Source: Allomuricauda sp. F6463D (GTDB lineage Bacteria; Bacteroidota; Bacteroidia; Flavobacteriales; Flavobacteriaceae). Taken from it: DNA of 64,000 nucleotides. A model generated the notes under the pieces. It was not told where the DNA came from, made no database searches, and saw only the letters and a list, made by a program, of their open reading frames with translations. Positions 20,637-29,631 of the stretch are shown piece after piece. Both the position numbers and the translations under genes were made by a program. Numbering within the stretch: position 1 is the stretch's first letter; each line of letters opens with the position of its first letter. Location of the stretch: assembly GCF_023015965.1 (NCBI RefSeq), contig NZ_JALKAN010000004.1, positions 93,886-157,885 of the forward strand, given 5' to 3'.

Positions 20637-22673
20637 ATGGGAAAAACTTTGGATAACGTTTATAAACACCAATCGCTGGTCTACAAATATTTCCTGTATG
20701 TTGTTTCCATAGCCATTATCGTATTTTTTTTCCCAAAGGGAGGTAAATTTAAATATGATTTTCAGAAAGGTAAACCATGGCAATATGAGAATTTATATGC
20801 TCCCATCGATTTTTCCATACAAAAGACGCAACAGGAAATAGCGGACGAGCAAGAATCCATTCGAACAAATAAAACTGATTACTACACCTTTGATGCCTCC
20901 ATAGTTTCCAATGTCAAGGCAGCGGTTTTGGAAGACCTGAACGTGCTGTTTCAATCAGAAGGGTTTTCATCACTCCAGCGACAATCTTTACTGGAACTGG
21001 CGCCAGAGGCGGTAGAAATGATTTATACCCCCGGAATCTTTCAAGATATACCACAATCAAAATCTACTGTTGTAGTAAAAAACAATGAGGCCCAGCAGAT
21101 TGCCACAAGTGATTATTTAGATCTTGAACAAGCAAAAAAGGAGGTGGTCGAATACCTTCCTAGGGAAAATGTTTCGGGTCTTGATCGTTTGCAGGGAATC
21201 ATCAGAAATCGTCTTAAGGCTAATCTTTTGTATGATGCCACCCTAACAGAGAGTGCACTGAATGATAATCTTTCAAAGATTTCGTATACCCGAGGCGAAG
21301 TAGACCAAGGAAAATTGATTATTGCCAAGGGAGAAATTGTGGAATCTGAAGATTTTAAAATACTGAATTCTTTAAAGGACGAGTATGAATCCGAGCTTTG
21401 GATGGGAAGCAATTATTATTTTATACTTCTCGGTTATACGATTTTAGTTGCACTGGTTCTGATCATGTTGTTTCTTTTCTTGAAAAGGTATCGGATTGAA
21501 ATTTTTCTGAACAACAATAAAGTAACTTTTATCTTCTTTAATATCTTGTTGATGGTAGTTGCCACAACCTTGATGGTAAAACATTACGAAAACTACATTT
21601 ACATGGTTCCCTTGTGTATTTTACCATTGATATTAAAAAACTTTTTTGATGCCAGATTGGGATTGTTTGTCCATGTTTTGACCGTTTTGATTCTTGGTTT
21701 TGTGGTGCCCAATAGTTTTGAGTATATCTTTTTGCAGATCATTGCAGGAATAGTTACCATTCTAACCGTTTCTGAGTTGTATAAGAGAGCGAATCTATTT
21801 ATATCGGTAGGTCAGATTACCTTCATCTATATCGTTGGTTATTTCGCATTTCACGCCATTCATGAGGGTAATCTTCAAAATATTGAATGGACATTGTTTG
21901 GGGTTTTTGTGTTGAACGGTCTATTGACCCTTTTTGTACAACCACTTATTTATATGTTTGAGAAGGTTTTTGGACTTATATCCGATGTGTCTTTGTTGGA
22001 ACTATCCGATACCAATTCTAAATTGCTCAAAGAACTTTCGGACAAGGCACCTGGTACGTTTCATCATTCGCTTCAGGTAGCCAACCTTGCCGAGGCCGCT
22101 GCTAACGAAATCGGGGCCAATGCCATGTTGGTTAGGGTAGGAGCACTCTACCACGATATAGGTAAAATGGAGAAGCCTACCTATTTTACCGAAAACCAGA
22201 TTACCAATGTGAATCCACATGATGACCTACCTCCAAAAGAAAGCGCTAAAATTATAATTAATCATGTAATCAATGGGATCGAAATAGCAAGGAAATATAA
22301 AATTCCAGATCGGGTCATTGACTTTATAAGAACCCATCATGGAACCACAGTGGTTTATTATTTTTTAAAAAAACAGCAAGAGTTGGATAAAGGGACTGAT
22401 CCAGATAACTTTAAATATCCGGGGCCAATTCCATTTTCTAAAGAAACAGCTATACTAATGATGTCGGATGCTGTTGAGGCCGCTTCTAAAAGCTTAAAAA
22501 ACCCAACTTTTACCATAATTGATGAGTTTGTGGAGAAAATAGTAAAAGGACAAATGCAGGCTAATCAGTTTTTAAATGCCGATATTACACTTAAAGAAAT
22601 AGAAATGGTGAAAAAAGTGCTCAAACAGAAGCTTACAAACATCTATCATTTGAGGGTGGAATATCCTGAATAG
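20637..22673 (+). CDS. 7TM-HD family cyclic-di-AMP phosphodiesterase (PgpH-like)
   Basis: The 678-residue membrane protein has a first membrane segment near residues 20-40, an extracytoplasmic 7TM-HDED region to about 250, seven clustered membrane helices (about 260-440), and a C-terminal HD domain with HHSLQVANLAEAAANE and YHDIGKMEKP. Members of this family hydrolyse c-di-AMP, which controls osmolyte transport and envelope stress. The 'HD' metal ligands are all visible. A family assignment is certain, the activity is inferred. Confidence 0.9.
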   Translation: MGKTLDNVYKHQSLVYKYFLYVVSIAIIVFFFPKGGKFKYDFQKGKPWQYENLYAPIDFSIQKTQQEIADEQESIRTNKTDYYTFDASIVSNVKAAVLEDLNVLFQSEGFSSLQRQSLLELAPEAVEMIYTPGIFQDIPQSKSTVVVKNNEAQQIATSDYLDLEQAKKEVVEYLPRENVSGLDRLQGIIRNRLKANLLYDATLTESALNDNLSKISYTRGEVDQGKLIIAKGEIVESEDFKILNSLKDEYESELWMGSNYYFILLGYTILVALVLIMLFLFLKRYRIEIFLNNNKVTFIFFNILLMVVATTLMVKHYENYIYMVPLCILPLILKNFFDARLGLFVHVLTVLILGFVVPNSFEYIFLQIIAGIVTILTVSELYKRANLFISVGQITFIYIVGYFAFHAIHEGNLQNIEWTLFGVFVLNGLLTLFVQPLIYMFEKVFGLISDVSLLELSDTNSKLLKELSDKAPGTFHHSLQVANLAEAAANEIGANAMLVRVGALYHDIGKMEKPTYFTENQITNVNPHDDLPPKESAKIIINHVINGIEIARKYKIPDRVIDFIRTHHGTTVVYYFLKKQQELDKGTDPDNFKYPGPIPFSKETAILMMSDAVEAASKSLKNPTFTIIDEFVEKIVKGQMQANQFLNADITLKEIEMVKKVLKQKLTNIYHLRVEYPE

Positions 22674-22783
22674 CAGGGTAGTGATAAAAGTTCCATTAAA
22701 AAAATCAAAAAATAGTTGCGATCTTACTTCTGAAAAGGTACATTTGCATCCGCATTTTCAGAATGTACGATCTTATAAAAACA

Positions 22784-22867
22784 GGAGAGGTGCCGGAGTG
22801 GTAACGGAGCAGATTGCTAATCTGTCAGCGCGTAAGTGCTGCCCGGGTTCGAGTCCCGGTCTCTCCG
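22784..22867 (+). tRNA. tRNA-Ser(GCT)
   Basis: The acceptor arm GGAGAGG pairs with TCTCTCC (one G-T pair), followed by G as discriminator. The anticodon stem CAGAT/ATCTG encloses TTGCTAA, giving anticodon GCT. A short variable arm (CAGCGCGTAAGTGCTG) marks a class II serine tRNA. CCA is not encoded. Confidence 0.97.
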
Positions 22868-22884
22868 CTTTTTCCAATACACCT

Positions 22885-22959
22885 CGGGGTGTAGCGTAGC
22901 CCGGTTATCGCGCCTGCTTTGGGAGCAGGAGGTCGCAGGTTCGAATCCTGCCACCCCGA
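22885..22959 (+). tRNA. tRNA-Pro(TGG)
   Basis: CGGGGTG pairs with CACCCCG, with discriminator A. The anticodon stem CCTGC/GCAGG encloses TTTGGGA, anticodon TGG. It lies 17 nt after tRNA-Ser, in the same transcript. Its 3' end is next to an integrase gene, so it is the likely attachment site. Confidence 0.97.
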
Positions 22960-23001
22960 CATTTATGGTTTAATTGACAACAATCAAAACCATAATTAAT
23001 T

Positions 23002-23040
23002 GAAAGCCAGAAAATTAATATTTTCTGGCTTTCTTTGTTT
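23002..23040 (+). terminator. Terminator after the tRNA-Ser/tRNA-Pro transcript
   Basis: GAAAGCCAGAAAAT and ATTTTCTGGCTTTC form a 14-bp stem with a 4-nt loop, followed by TTTGTTTT. Confidence 0.85.
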
Positions 23041-23180
23041 TGGTCTGAAATCAAGGGTGAGGATGTCCTATATGATGTCCTATTTTTGTCGGGGATAATT
23101 CCTTAACTTGTACTTCCTGATTCGATTTTTCGTGTGATTTGACTTTCGCTTAACGGATTGTTCCATTTAATGCGAAGCAC

Positions 23181-24461
23181 ATGAACAGCTCTAATTCATT
23201 CAGTATCAGCTTTTGGCTAAAAAAGTCGGCCAGAAAAAAAGATGGGCGGATTCCCATTTACGCCCGAATCAGATTTGAGGGAAGATATTCAGACCTCAGT
23301 GTCCATAGAACAACTTTAGAAGAACGATGGTGTCCTATTTTGGGTAAAATCGATCATCGTGCCAATCAGGCGAACAGTATCAACCGATATCTTGATGATG
23401 TCCATGCCAAACTTATGGAATGCCATCGGCAGTTAATGGCCGAGGGAGCGGTGGTCAATGCGAAGATCATCAAGTTGCGCTACCTTGGAAAGGACAAGGT
23501 GGTCCGAACATTAAAAGATATCATAGAATTCCATCGCATCCATGAAATGCCCAAGCTGGCCAAGGGCACGATCAAAAACTACTCGGCCACTGAAACCTAT
23601 CTATTGCGATTTGTCAAAAAGAGATATCGGAGCGCAGATATCAAATTGGCCTTTATCGACTATGCCTTTATTCTGGAATTCGAGACCTATTTGCGAAATT
23701 GTGAGTCCATAGTCAAGAATATATCCTTGAGCAATAATGGAATTATGAAACATATGGAGCGTTTCAAAAAGCTGGTCACCCTTGCTTTTAAGTTTGGGTG
23801 TATGCCCCAAAATCCTTTTACCCTTTATACCATGAAGTTTGAATCCTATGACAGTGATTTCTTGGAAGAGGAGGATATCCAAAAATTAAAAGATTTGGTG
23901 CTCAAAGAGTCGGGAATCCATGTGGTCCGAGACATTTTCTTGTTTTCGTGCTATACCGGATTGAGCTATATTGAGGTAAAGCTGCTCAAGCAAGGAGATA
24001 TTGTCAAGGGTATCGATGGTGACCTATGGATCAATGTCAAACGTAAAAAGACAAAGACACCGGTAAAGGTACCGCTCCTATATCAGGCCAAATGTATCTT
24101 GGAAAAATATGCCGACCATCCAAAGCATGAGAATGAATCTACCCTTCTCCCGGTGTTTTCCAATCAAAAAGTGAACAAGTATCTAAAGACCATTGCCCAA
24201 AAGGCCGGTATCGATAAATACCTGACCTTCCACGTGGCCCGACATACTTTTGCTACGACCATTACGCTAATGAACAATGTGCCGATTGAAACCGTTTCCA
24301 AACTATTGGGACACACCAAACTATCGACCACTAAGAAATATGCCAGGGTACTTGAAAAGAAGATAAGCAAGGATATGTCACATTTGAAGAAGTTAATGGA
24401 TGGAAATCAAAAGGAGGAAACTAAAGACAGGAGAAATTTTGGTATGAGGGTCATTAGGTGA
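23181..24461 (+). CDS. IntDOT-like tyrosine recombinase (integrase)
   Basis: The 426-residue protein has an arm-binding domain (1-95, FSISFWLKKSARKKDGRIPI), a SAM-like core-binding domain (about 105-205), and a catalytic domain. Visible catalytic residues are His351 and Arg354 in HVARHTF, His in LLGHTKL, and Tyr387 in TKKYARV. The first arginine is replaced by serine: SCYTGLSYIEV, Ser262. This Ser substitution is known in IntDOT of CTnDOT. The gene lies 200 nt from tRNA-Pro, so it probably integrated the neighbouring element there. A 93-bp spacer separates it from the SRAP gene. Confidence 0.93.
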   Translation: MNSSNSFSISFWLKKSARKKDGRIPIYARIRFEGRYSDLSVHRTTLEERWCPILGKIDHRANQANSINRYLDDVHAKLMECHRQLMAEGAVVNAKIIKLRYLGKDKVVRTLKDIIEFHRIHEMPKLAKGTIKNYSATETYLLRFVKKRYRSADIKLAFIDYAFILEFETYLRNCESIVKNISLSNNGIMKHMERFKKLVTLAFKFGCMPQNPFTLYTMKFESYDSDFLEEEDIQKLKDLVLKESGIHVVRDIFLFSCYTGLSYIEVKLLKQGDIVKGIDGDLWINVKRKKTKTPVKVPLLYQAKCILEKYADHPKHENESTLLPVFSNQKVNKYLKTIAQKAGIDKYLTFHVARHTFATTITLMNNVPIETVSKLLGHTKLSTTKKYARVLEKKISKDMSHLKKLMDGNQKEETKDRRNFGMRVIR

Positions 24462-24556
24462 GCGGTTAAGCGTAAAAGTTTTTATCCCTGATCCACTATT
24501 GGAAGTGATAAAAGATATAGGTATCTTAATGCCAGTATCATCAGACAACCTCAATT

Positions 24557-25318
24557 ATGTGCTACGATGTCAAAGCCCAGTTGGAATCTCAATTGAAAAG
24601 GGCCATGCGAAATGCGGATGAACATAGTATCCGTGAGATCAAGGAAAAGTTGGTCAGGGAAACGGACCTGCCCTTGTTCCATGTGACCGGTTTTCAGCAC
24701 CCCAAAATGTTCATATACACTCATGATAGTCCGAACTATCCCGTGGTGTCCCAATGGGGCTTGGTCCCCAGTTGGGCCAGGGACAAAAAGGATATCTGGA
24801 ACAAGACCCTGAACGCCCGGGGAGAGACCATCTTTGAGAAAAACTCATTTAAAAAGTCCGCAAAGGACAAGCGCTGCATCATTTGTATCGATGGGTTTTA
24901 CGAACACCACCACCACGGAAAAGAGACCGTCCCCTATTACATATCCCGAAAAGACAAAAAGCCCCTTTCATTGGCAGGGCTGTGGAACGAATGGACGGAC
25001 AAGGAAACGGGGGAAGTATTGAACACCTTTTCCATAGTGACCACGGAAGGGAATCCCATGATGGCCGAAATACACAACAACCCAAAACTCAAAGGCCCAC
25101 GGATGCCGGTCATTTTACCCGACGCATTGGAAGATGAATGGTTGGTCGAATACAGGGATGAACTTGACAAAAAGAAACTGGAGGAACTTTTAAGACCCTA
25201 TCCCGAATCGGAATTGACCGCCCATACCGTTGGAAAGCTCCGTGGTAAACATGCCGTTGGCAACCAATCTGAAGCCACGGATTATTTTGAATATACGGAT
25301 GTTAAAGTTGAATATTGA
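24557..25318 (+). CDS. SRAP/YedK family protein (abasic-site DNA-protein crosslink)
   Basis: The 253-residue protein begins MCYDV, so Cys2 becomes the catalytic N-terminal residue after Met removal. It contains NARGETIFE, GFYEHHHHG, LAGLWNEW and IHNNPKLKGPRMPVIL, the SRAP motifs with Asn, Glu and His of the active site. Family members bind abasic sites in single-stranded DNA covalently and shield them. Compared with the usual IHxRMPVIL, the loop has a short insertion. Its place in a mobile element suggests protection of transfer or repair intermediates (inference). Confidence 0.9.
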   Translation: MCYDVKAQLESQLKRAMRNADEHSIREIKEKLVRETDLPLFHVTGFQHPKMFIYTHDSPNYPVVSQWGLVPSWARDKKDIWNKTLNARGETIFEKNSFKKSAKDKRCIICIDGFYEHHHHGKETVPYYISRKDKKPLSLAGLWNEWTDKETGEVLNTFSIVTTEGNPMMAEIHNNPKLKGPRMPVILPDALEDEWLVEYRDELDKKKLEELLRPYPESELTAHTVGKLRGKHAVGNQSEATDYFEYTDVKVEY

Positions 25319-25572
25319 TGGGAATATATGACTATATGGCCTTGTGTAAGGACAAACAATGGGAAATCCTTTGGGAAGATGGTATTTTCCTAACTTCCTA
25401 TAAATCCATTGACTGTTGGTTTATACTCTATGCCATTGATAAATTTTTTGTGGAATTGGAGCTTTGCCCACTTAAGGGGACTATTTTGGGAATGGGCGTA
25501 TTTGTCCATGGGAAAAAAATGGACAAGTACATCAATGGGGAGCTCCATCAAATCTTTGGATTGAGACCTTGA
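25318..25572 (+). CDS. Small hypothetical protein of the mobile element
   Basis: An 84-residue protein of unknown family. The start ATG at 25318 shares its A with the SRAP stop codon (TGATG), so the two are translationally coupled; a TTG at 25315 is an alternative. It has aromatic-rich, alternating hydrophobic stretches (WFILYAIDKFFVELEL) and no signal peptide. It lies within the integrase-SRAP block on plus. Confidence 0.6.
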   Translation: MGIYDYMALCKDKQWEILWEDGIFLTSYKSIDCWFILYAIDKFFVELELCPLKGTILGMGVFVHGKKMDKYINGELHQIFGLRP

Positions 25573-25577
25573 TTACT

Positions 25578-25793
25578 ATGGTATATTCATTGAAACTAGC
25601 GCAACAAGTCTACCATTCCACTGACTTTAAAAAAACATTATTTGCCAACTATATGACCAACAGTAATGGGATTGATATGCAAAAATACGCACGGTTGGAA
25701 AAAAGACTTCTCTGTATGGGTGTGTACGGTGTTGAGGATTACCATAGAAAGGTCACTGCCTATATCCGGTTCTTGGAAGAAGTGATTGAGTGA
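25578..25793 (+). CDS. Small hypothetical protein of the mobile element
   Basis: A 71-residue protein, MVYSLKLAQQVYHSTDFKKT onward, basic and helical. It follows the previous gene by 5 nt and ends 54 nt before the 3' end of traN on the other strand. I do not recognise it. A TTG at 25569 overlapping the previous stop is an alternative start. Confidence 0.55.
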   Translation: MVYSLKLAQQVYHSTDFKKTLFANYMTNSNGIDMQKYARLEKRLLCMGVYGVEDYHRKVTAYIRFLEEVIE

Positions 25794-25847
25794 ATCAAGG
25801 ATTTAGGGAATTATTGGCTCTGCGTATCTCACTGCCACATTTGAAGT

Positions 25848-26654
25848 TTAAAAGCGTTTAATCCGATATTTTAAAACAGTTTTTCTGCTACCTTTCGATT
25901 CATTCAAATCAAACAAAACTATTTCACCCGAGATTGGAACAAATTTGGGAAGTACATATACAAACCGTTTTGTCTCACCGCTTTTAATAGTCTTTGGTTG
26001 CTTAAAACGAAATATTGGTTCTATTGATAACCCTTGGTAGGCCGTCCTTCGTTTGTTGGTGCCGATTTTTCTCAGGATATCCAGATAGTTCATTGCGAAA
26101 TCGATCGTCGAGCTGTTTTGTATGGCAAATACCAAATACATCTTGTCATCCTTATAGGTCATGCTTTCCAACCCTAATCGTATTCCATTTTTACGTTTGG
26201 TTTTTAGTATACCATGTTTTTGATCTAAAAGAAGGTTACAGTTTTTTATGAGTTCGGGGTCATGGGTTGCTTTTTTCATTTCAATTGCCTTCTTCTCTGG
26301 CAAGGGCCATGCATTCCCGATACTTTTTTCCAATCCGATGAAATAGTTGAATTGGGGCAGTTCTTTTGCATATTGCAGTAGAAAGGTATAGACCCTGCCA
26401 TCTGATGTCATGACCAATAAATTACTGGTTTTCCCCTCCACAGCTTGCAATAGACCGAAGTATCCTTCCTTTTCCCGGTTATAGGTAAATACAAAACCTT
26501 GATGTCCGGTTACTGCTTTTTGGATGGGAATTGGAAAGAACAGGGCCACATTTTGATGTTCGTTGGCATATAATGTATCCAAGGCTTTTTGTGCATGGGT
26601 CTCTATCGAAATTGCTGTGATAATGAGGATAAGGTAGATTTGTTTTAAATACAT
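25848..26654 (-). CDS. traN: Conjugative transposon protein TraN (VirB9-like, DUF4138)
   Basis: The 268-residue protein has an N-terminal signal peptide (MYLKQIYLILIITAISIETHA) and a beta-rich body. It is the last gene of the tra block. CTnDOT TraN belongs to the DUF4138 family and is the outer-membrane-complex component. Identification is by gene order and overall pattern rather than by a single motif. It begins 2 nt after the traM stop. Confidence 0.78.
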   Translation of the reverse strand: MYLKQIYLILIITAISIETHAQKALDTLYANEHQNVALFFPIPIQKAVTGHQGFVFTYNREKEGYFGLLQAVEGKTSNLLVMTSDGRVYTFLLQYAKELPQFNYFIGLEKSIGNAWPLPEKKAIEMKKATHDPELIKNCNLLLDQKHGILKTKRKNGIRLGLESMTYKDDKMYLVFAIQNSSTIDFAMNYLDILRKIGTNKRRTAYQGLSIEPIFRFKQPKTIKSGETKRFVYVLPKFVPISGEIVLFDLNESKGSRKTVLKYRIKRF

Positions 26655-26656
26655 GG

Positions 26657-27568
26657 TCAGGGTTTTAAGGTTAACTGATAATTGTTCGGGATGGACACTT
26701 TAATGGCTCGGTTATCCTTTCGGAAGATTCCTTTGATACCACCCAGTTGTGGGATGCCCGGAATATTGACCGCGCCAATGGTCTTGTCCAAGCTTTGAGC
26801 TGCAATCTCACCCCGTAGGTGGTTCTCCACATAAATGCCCTCCATCCTATCCTGTGCATCATATCCTTTTAGTGATATGGTTTGATCGCCAATTTGGGAA
26901 ATCTCGATCATGACCCTGTTGGGACGGATCTTTACAAAACCATATACCCTGGTGTTCTTTGATAGATGGATTGCATTGAAAATGGCATCGGTAGAGAGCC
27001 GTAGGTCCAAACGATGCCCCTCCCTGATCGTTTGCATGCCATCTACCCGGACCTTGAGCCCGTCTTCCAACGTATGGTTTACGGTTTCTGGATTCGAGGC
27101 AAAAAATAGCTGGTGTTCCAAACCGAGTACTTCAGGATCGGTCTTGTTTGGTTCGGGCAGGGCAGTTTCAGGTAGGTTGTTTTTTTGTTCTTTGACAAGC
27201 GGACGGGCAGTAGGTTTCGGGTTTAGGTTTTTGGGATACTTGCCTTGCCCTGTCTCAAGGATGCTATCGATGATTCGATGCTTTTCATATTCCATGTAGT
27301 CCGGATTGAAATACCCCTTGTCATCCACCATATGGTCCGGATACATGGAGGGGGCGGAAGATTCCCTTTCCTCCTCGATGGCCTCCAGGGCTTCCAATTT
27401 GGATGCATATTCCGTATTGTTTTCCTTCAGGTCGGGTACAGGTATACGGTCGGGGTCCAATTCAGTTTTCGTGTCCTTGCCAAAGGTCATTATGGAATAG
27501 GCAGTGATGAACAGAACCACACAGGCCAGGAGCAGTACAAATACGATTTTATTTTGCTGTAATTTCAT
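26657..27568 (-). CDS. traM: Conjugative transposon protein TraM (VirB10-like)
   Basis: A 303-residue protein with one N-terminal membrane helix (KIVFVLLLACVVLFITAYSI), a proline-rich linker and a C-terminal beta domain with GIPQLGGIKGIF. That is the layout of VirB10-type proteins that span the envelope. The ATG at 27568 (MKLQQNKIVF) is preferred because it is just before the membrane helix; an ATG at 27598 would add ten residues. It overlaps the end of traK by 20 nt. Confidence 0.8.
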   Translation of the reverse strand: MKLQQNKIVFVLLLACVVLFITAYSIMTFGKDTKTELDPDRIPVPDLKENNTEYASKLEALEAIEEERESSAPSMYPDHMVDDKGYFNPDYMEYEKHRIIDSILETGQGKYPKNLNPKPTARPLVKEQKNNLPETALPEPNKTDPEVLGLEHQLFFASNPETVNHTLEDGLKVRVDGMQTIREGHRLDLRLSTDAIFNAIHLSKNTRVYGFVKIRPNRVMIEISQIGDQTISLKGYDAQDRMEGIYVENHLRGEIAAQSLDKTIGAVNIPGIPQLGGIKGIFRKDNRAIKVSIPNNYQLTLKP

Positions 27569-28175
27569 TGATGTCCATTTTACGTAAGGAGTTTTCAAAA
27601 AAGTCCGTGATCAACAGGCCGTGCGGGTTGTGCGGAAAATTGCGCTCCACTGTAATCAATCGGCCCGAGGTGAGCAGTTCATAGGTGTCCGTAACGGTAC
27701 CCCGGTTGATATGGAACACCGTCCGCGTTTCGAAACGATAGGGTTTTTGGTTCATATCAATAGTGGAATCGATTCGTTCCACCTGTTGTACCAGCGAATA
27801 TTGTAGCAATCGGTTATAGAAACCATTGGCCTTTTTTTGCCTGTAAAGCGCGTCCACGGAACCATTGCCCAACCAAAGGGCCTTTTCCATATGGTCCCCA
27901 TAACTGCCCGCATCGACCCCATAGAACCATTGATGGAACCGCTCCAAATGGGAAAGGGCCTCGACCTCCAGATGCTCTCGTTGGTCCACCAGTTCCAAGG
28001 GAATGATATCCCCCATATCACTCACCACAAAGGCACTGTTGAGCATAGCCCTGTGCATTCGGGTTACCATGGTTATGGAAATGATGCAGACCATTCCGGA
28101 AACGATGACCACGGCCAGGACCACAGCACGGTTCATTTGCAATTGTTGTTGAATGTTTTTAAAGGGTGCTTTCAT
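27549..28175 (-). CDS. traK: Conjugative transposon protein TraK (VirB8-like)
   Basis: The 208-residue protein starts MKAPFKNIQQQLQMNRAVVL, has one membrane helix (about 17-40) and a soluble C-terminal domain, as in VirB8-like TraK. The ATG at 28175 was chosen over an upstream frame that runs inside traJ. It lies 11 nt after the traJ stop and overlaps traM. Confidence 0.82.
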   Translation of the reverse strand: MKAPFKNIQQQLQMNRAVVLAVVIVSGMVCIISITMVTRMHRAMLNSAFVVSDMGDIIPLELVDQREHLEVEALSHLERFHQWFYGVDAGSYGDHMEKALWLGNGSVDALYRQKKANGFYNRLLQYSLVQQVERIDSTIDMNQKPYRFETRTVFHINRGTVTDTYELLTSGRLITVERNFPHNPHGLLITDFFENSLRKMDINEITAK

Positions 28176-28186
28176 GTATGTGAGTT

Positions 28187-29026
28187 TTATCCGGTGAACA
28201 ATCGAAGGGTAAAGCTGGTAGCCTTTCGGTATAGTTTGAACTTGAGGAGTACGATAAAACCAATGGACCCGAACTCGATTATCGGTGCAAAGAATTCGTC
28301 GCCCCAGTCCGTTCCGAAGAGACTGCCCCAAAAGTTGGTGTTGATCTCAGTATACAGATTGTTCACGAATACATTGACCAGAAAAAAGGCGGGTACCAGC
28401 ATGTAGACCCCCGCATAGAGTTTGAAATAGGTATAGGCCAAGTTTCGGAACTTTTCAAATACCGATAGACTGATGACCAAGGGAAAAAAGGCCTGAAGGA
28501 TACCCAAAAGGAAATAACGTTCTGCCAAAAAAAGGGGATAGATAAAGATATCCAATAACCAAAGGAGCACTCCGATGATAAAAGCCAGCATCTTTAATCC
28601 ATATAAGGGTGTGACCAAAGCTTCGTACAATATGGCCATGGCTTTCTTGGCGGCTTCCAGGGCACCCACGTCCCGTTCCAGGTCCACATCCTGCAGCTGC
28701 AAGGGGAGGAGTGCCGGAGCCGTGTCCCGGTATTGGGATTCGATGGCCACCAGTATCCCATCGAACGCCCCCAATACCTGTGTGGAAAAGAGGACCAATA
28801 ATACAATCAAAAAGTTCTTGGCCAGTTCCGTTGGGGTAAGCCCCCAGGTGTGGCCATCGGTACCCGCAATACCCTCATTGTATTTCTTTAGGATATTGAC
28901 CAAAAAGAACAGCACGGCCAGCCCCTTCATTCCTACTATGGTGTATTGTGAAAAGTCACTGTCCTTGATGGTCTGGAAGACCGCATCCACATATTCCAAT
29001 CCTATGCCCAAAAAGAAGTTTGACAT
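28187..29026 (-). CDS. traJ: Conjugative transposon protein TraJ (VirB6-like)
   Basis: The 279-residue integral membrane protein has about six hydrophobic segments, including GLAVLFFLVNIL, FLIVLLVLFSTQVLG and MLAFIIGVLLWLLDIFIYPL. This is the expected topology of the TraJ/VirB6 inner-membrane channel component. The start overlaps the end of traI by one base, so translation is coupled. Confidence 0.82.
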   Translation of the reverse strand: MSNFFLGIGLEYVDAVFQTIKDSDFSQYTIVGMKGLAVLFFLVNILKKYNEGIAGTDGHTWGLTPTELAKNFLIVLLVLFSTQVLGAFDGILVAIESQYRDTAPALLPLQLQDVDLERDVGALEAAKKAMAILYEALVTPLYGLKMLAFIIGVLLWLLDIFIYPLFLAERYFLLGILQAFFPLVISLSVFEKFRNLAYTYFKLYAGVYMLVPAFFLVNVFVNNLYTEINTNFWGSLFGTDWGDEFFAPIIEFGSIGFIVLLKFKLYRKATSFTLRLFTG

Positions 29027-29631
29027 CAGTATTTTTTTTCACGATTGTTGATGATATCCTGCATCTTACGGAAGGAAATAATCTCCCGGTACCTTCGGGT
29101 CTTGACTTCCAGTTCGGCCACCATTTCTTGGGACTGCTCTTTCTTTTCCATCAGGATGGCCGTGCGCTCCGCATCAGTCATTTTTAGAAGGTCACTGGAC
29201 AGGATCTGGTTGACAAAATCCAGATCATCGATGGCAGTATCCATGATAACCCCAAAGGAACTGGATATTTGGTTCACCTCATGGGCCTTGATATAGGGGG
29301 AGTTTAGAATATCCCTCAGGTCATCTTGGACCGTGTGAAACAGGATCTCATTGTTCTTGGCGAGCTCCTTTACCGCTTTCAATTGTTTTATGGTATTGCT
29401 GACCTTGACAATGTTCTCTTTTTGCTCTTTTAAAAAGTTTACGGTATTCAACAGTTCCGAGGTCTGTTTAGCGGATTCCAAGAGGGATTTGGTCATGCTG
29501 ATAAAGTTGGTATTATCAAACACCGGCATCCCCTGGGCCGTGGCACGGCCAGGCAGGTTAATGGCCAAGATCAGGGCCAAGGCCAAAGTATAGGCCATGT
29601 TTCTGGGTCTAGTGCTATTTTTTGGATTCAT
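29026..29631 (-). CDS. traI: Conjugative transposon protein TraI (DUF4141)
   Basis: The 201-residue protein has a signal peptide (AYTLALALILAINLPGRATA-Q) and a largely helical, coiled-coil-prone body (residues 60-160). That fits the VirB5-type TraI of CTnDOT-like elements. The ATG at 29631 overlaps the end of traG; an ATG at 29598 is also possible. The name refers to CTnDOT TraI, not to the F-plasmid relaxase. Confidence 0.78.
   Translation of the reverse strand: MNPKNSTRPRNMAYTLALALILAINLPGRATAQGMPVFDNTNFISMTKSLLESAKQTSELLNTVNFLKEQKENIVKVSNTIKQLKAVKELAKNNEILFHTVQDDLRDILNSPYIKAHEVNQISSSFGVIMDTAIDDLDFVNQILSSDLLKMTDAERTAILMEKKEQSQEMVAELEVKTRRYREIISFRKMQDIINNREKKY

Noticed and set aside
22681..22899. 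Plus-strand frame of 72 codons
   Set aside because: It runs through tRNA-Ser and has no protein-like pattern.
28187..28331. Longer start for TraK
   Set aside because: The extra 52 residues are read inside traJ in another frame; the ATG at 28175 gives the normal membrane-helix start.
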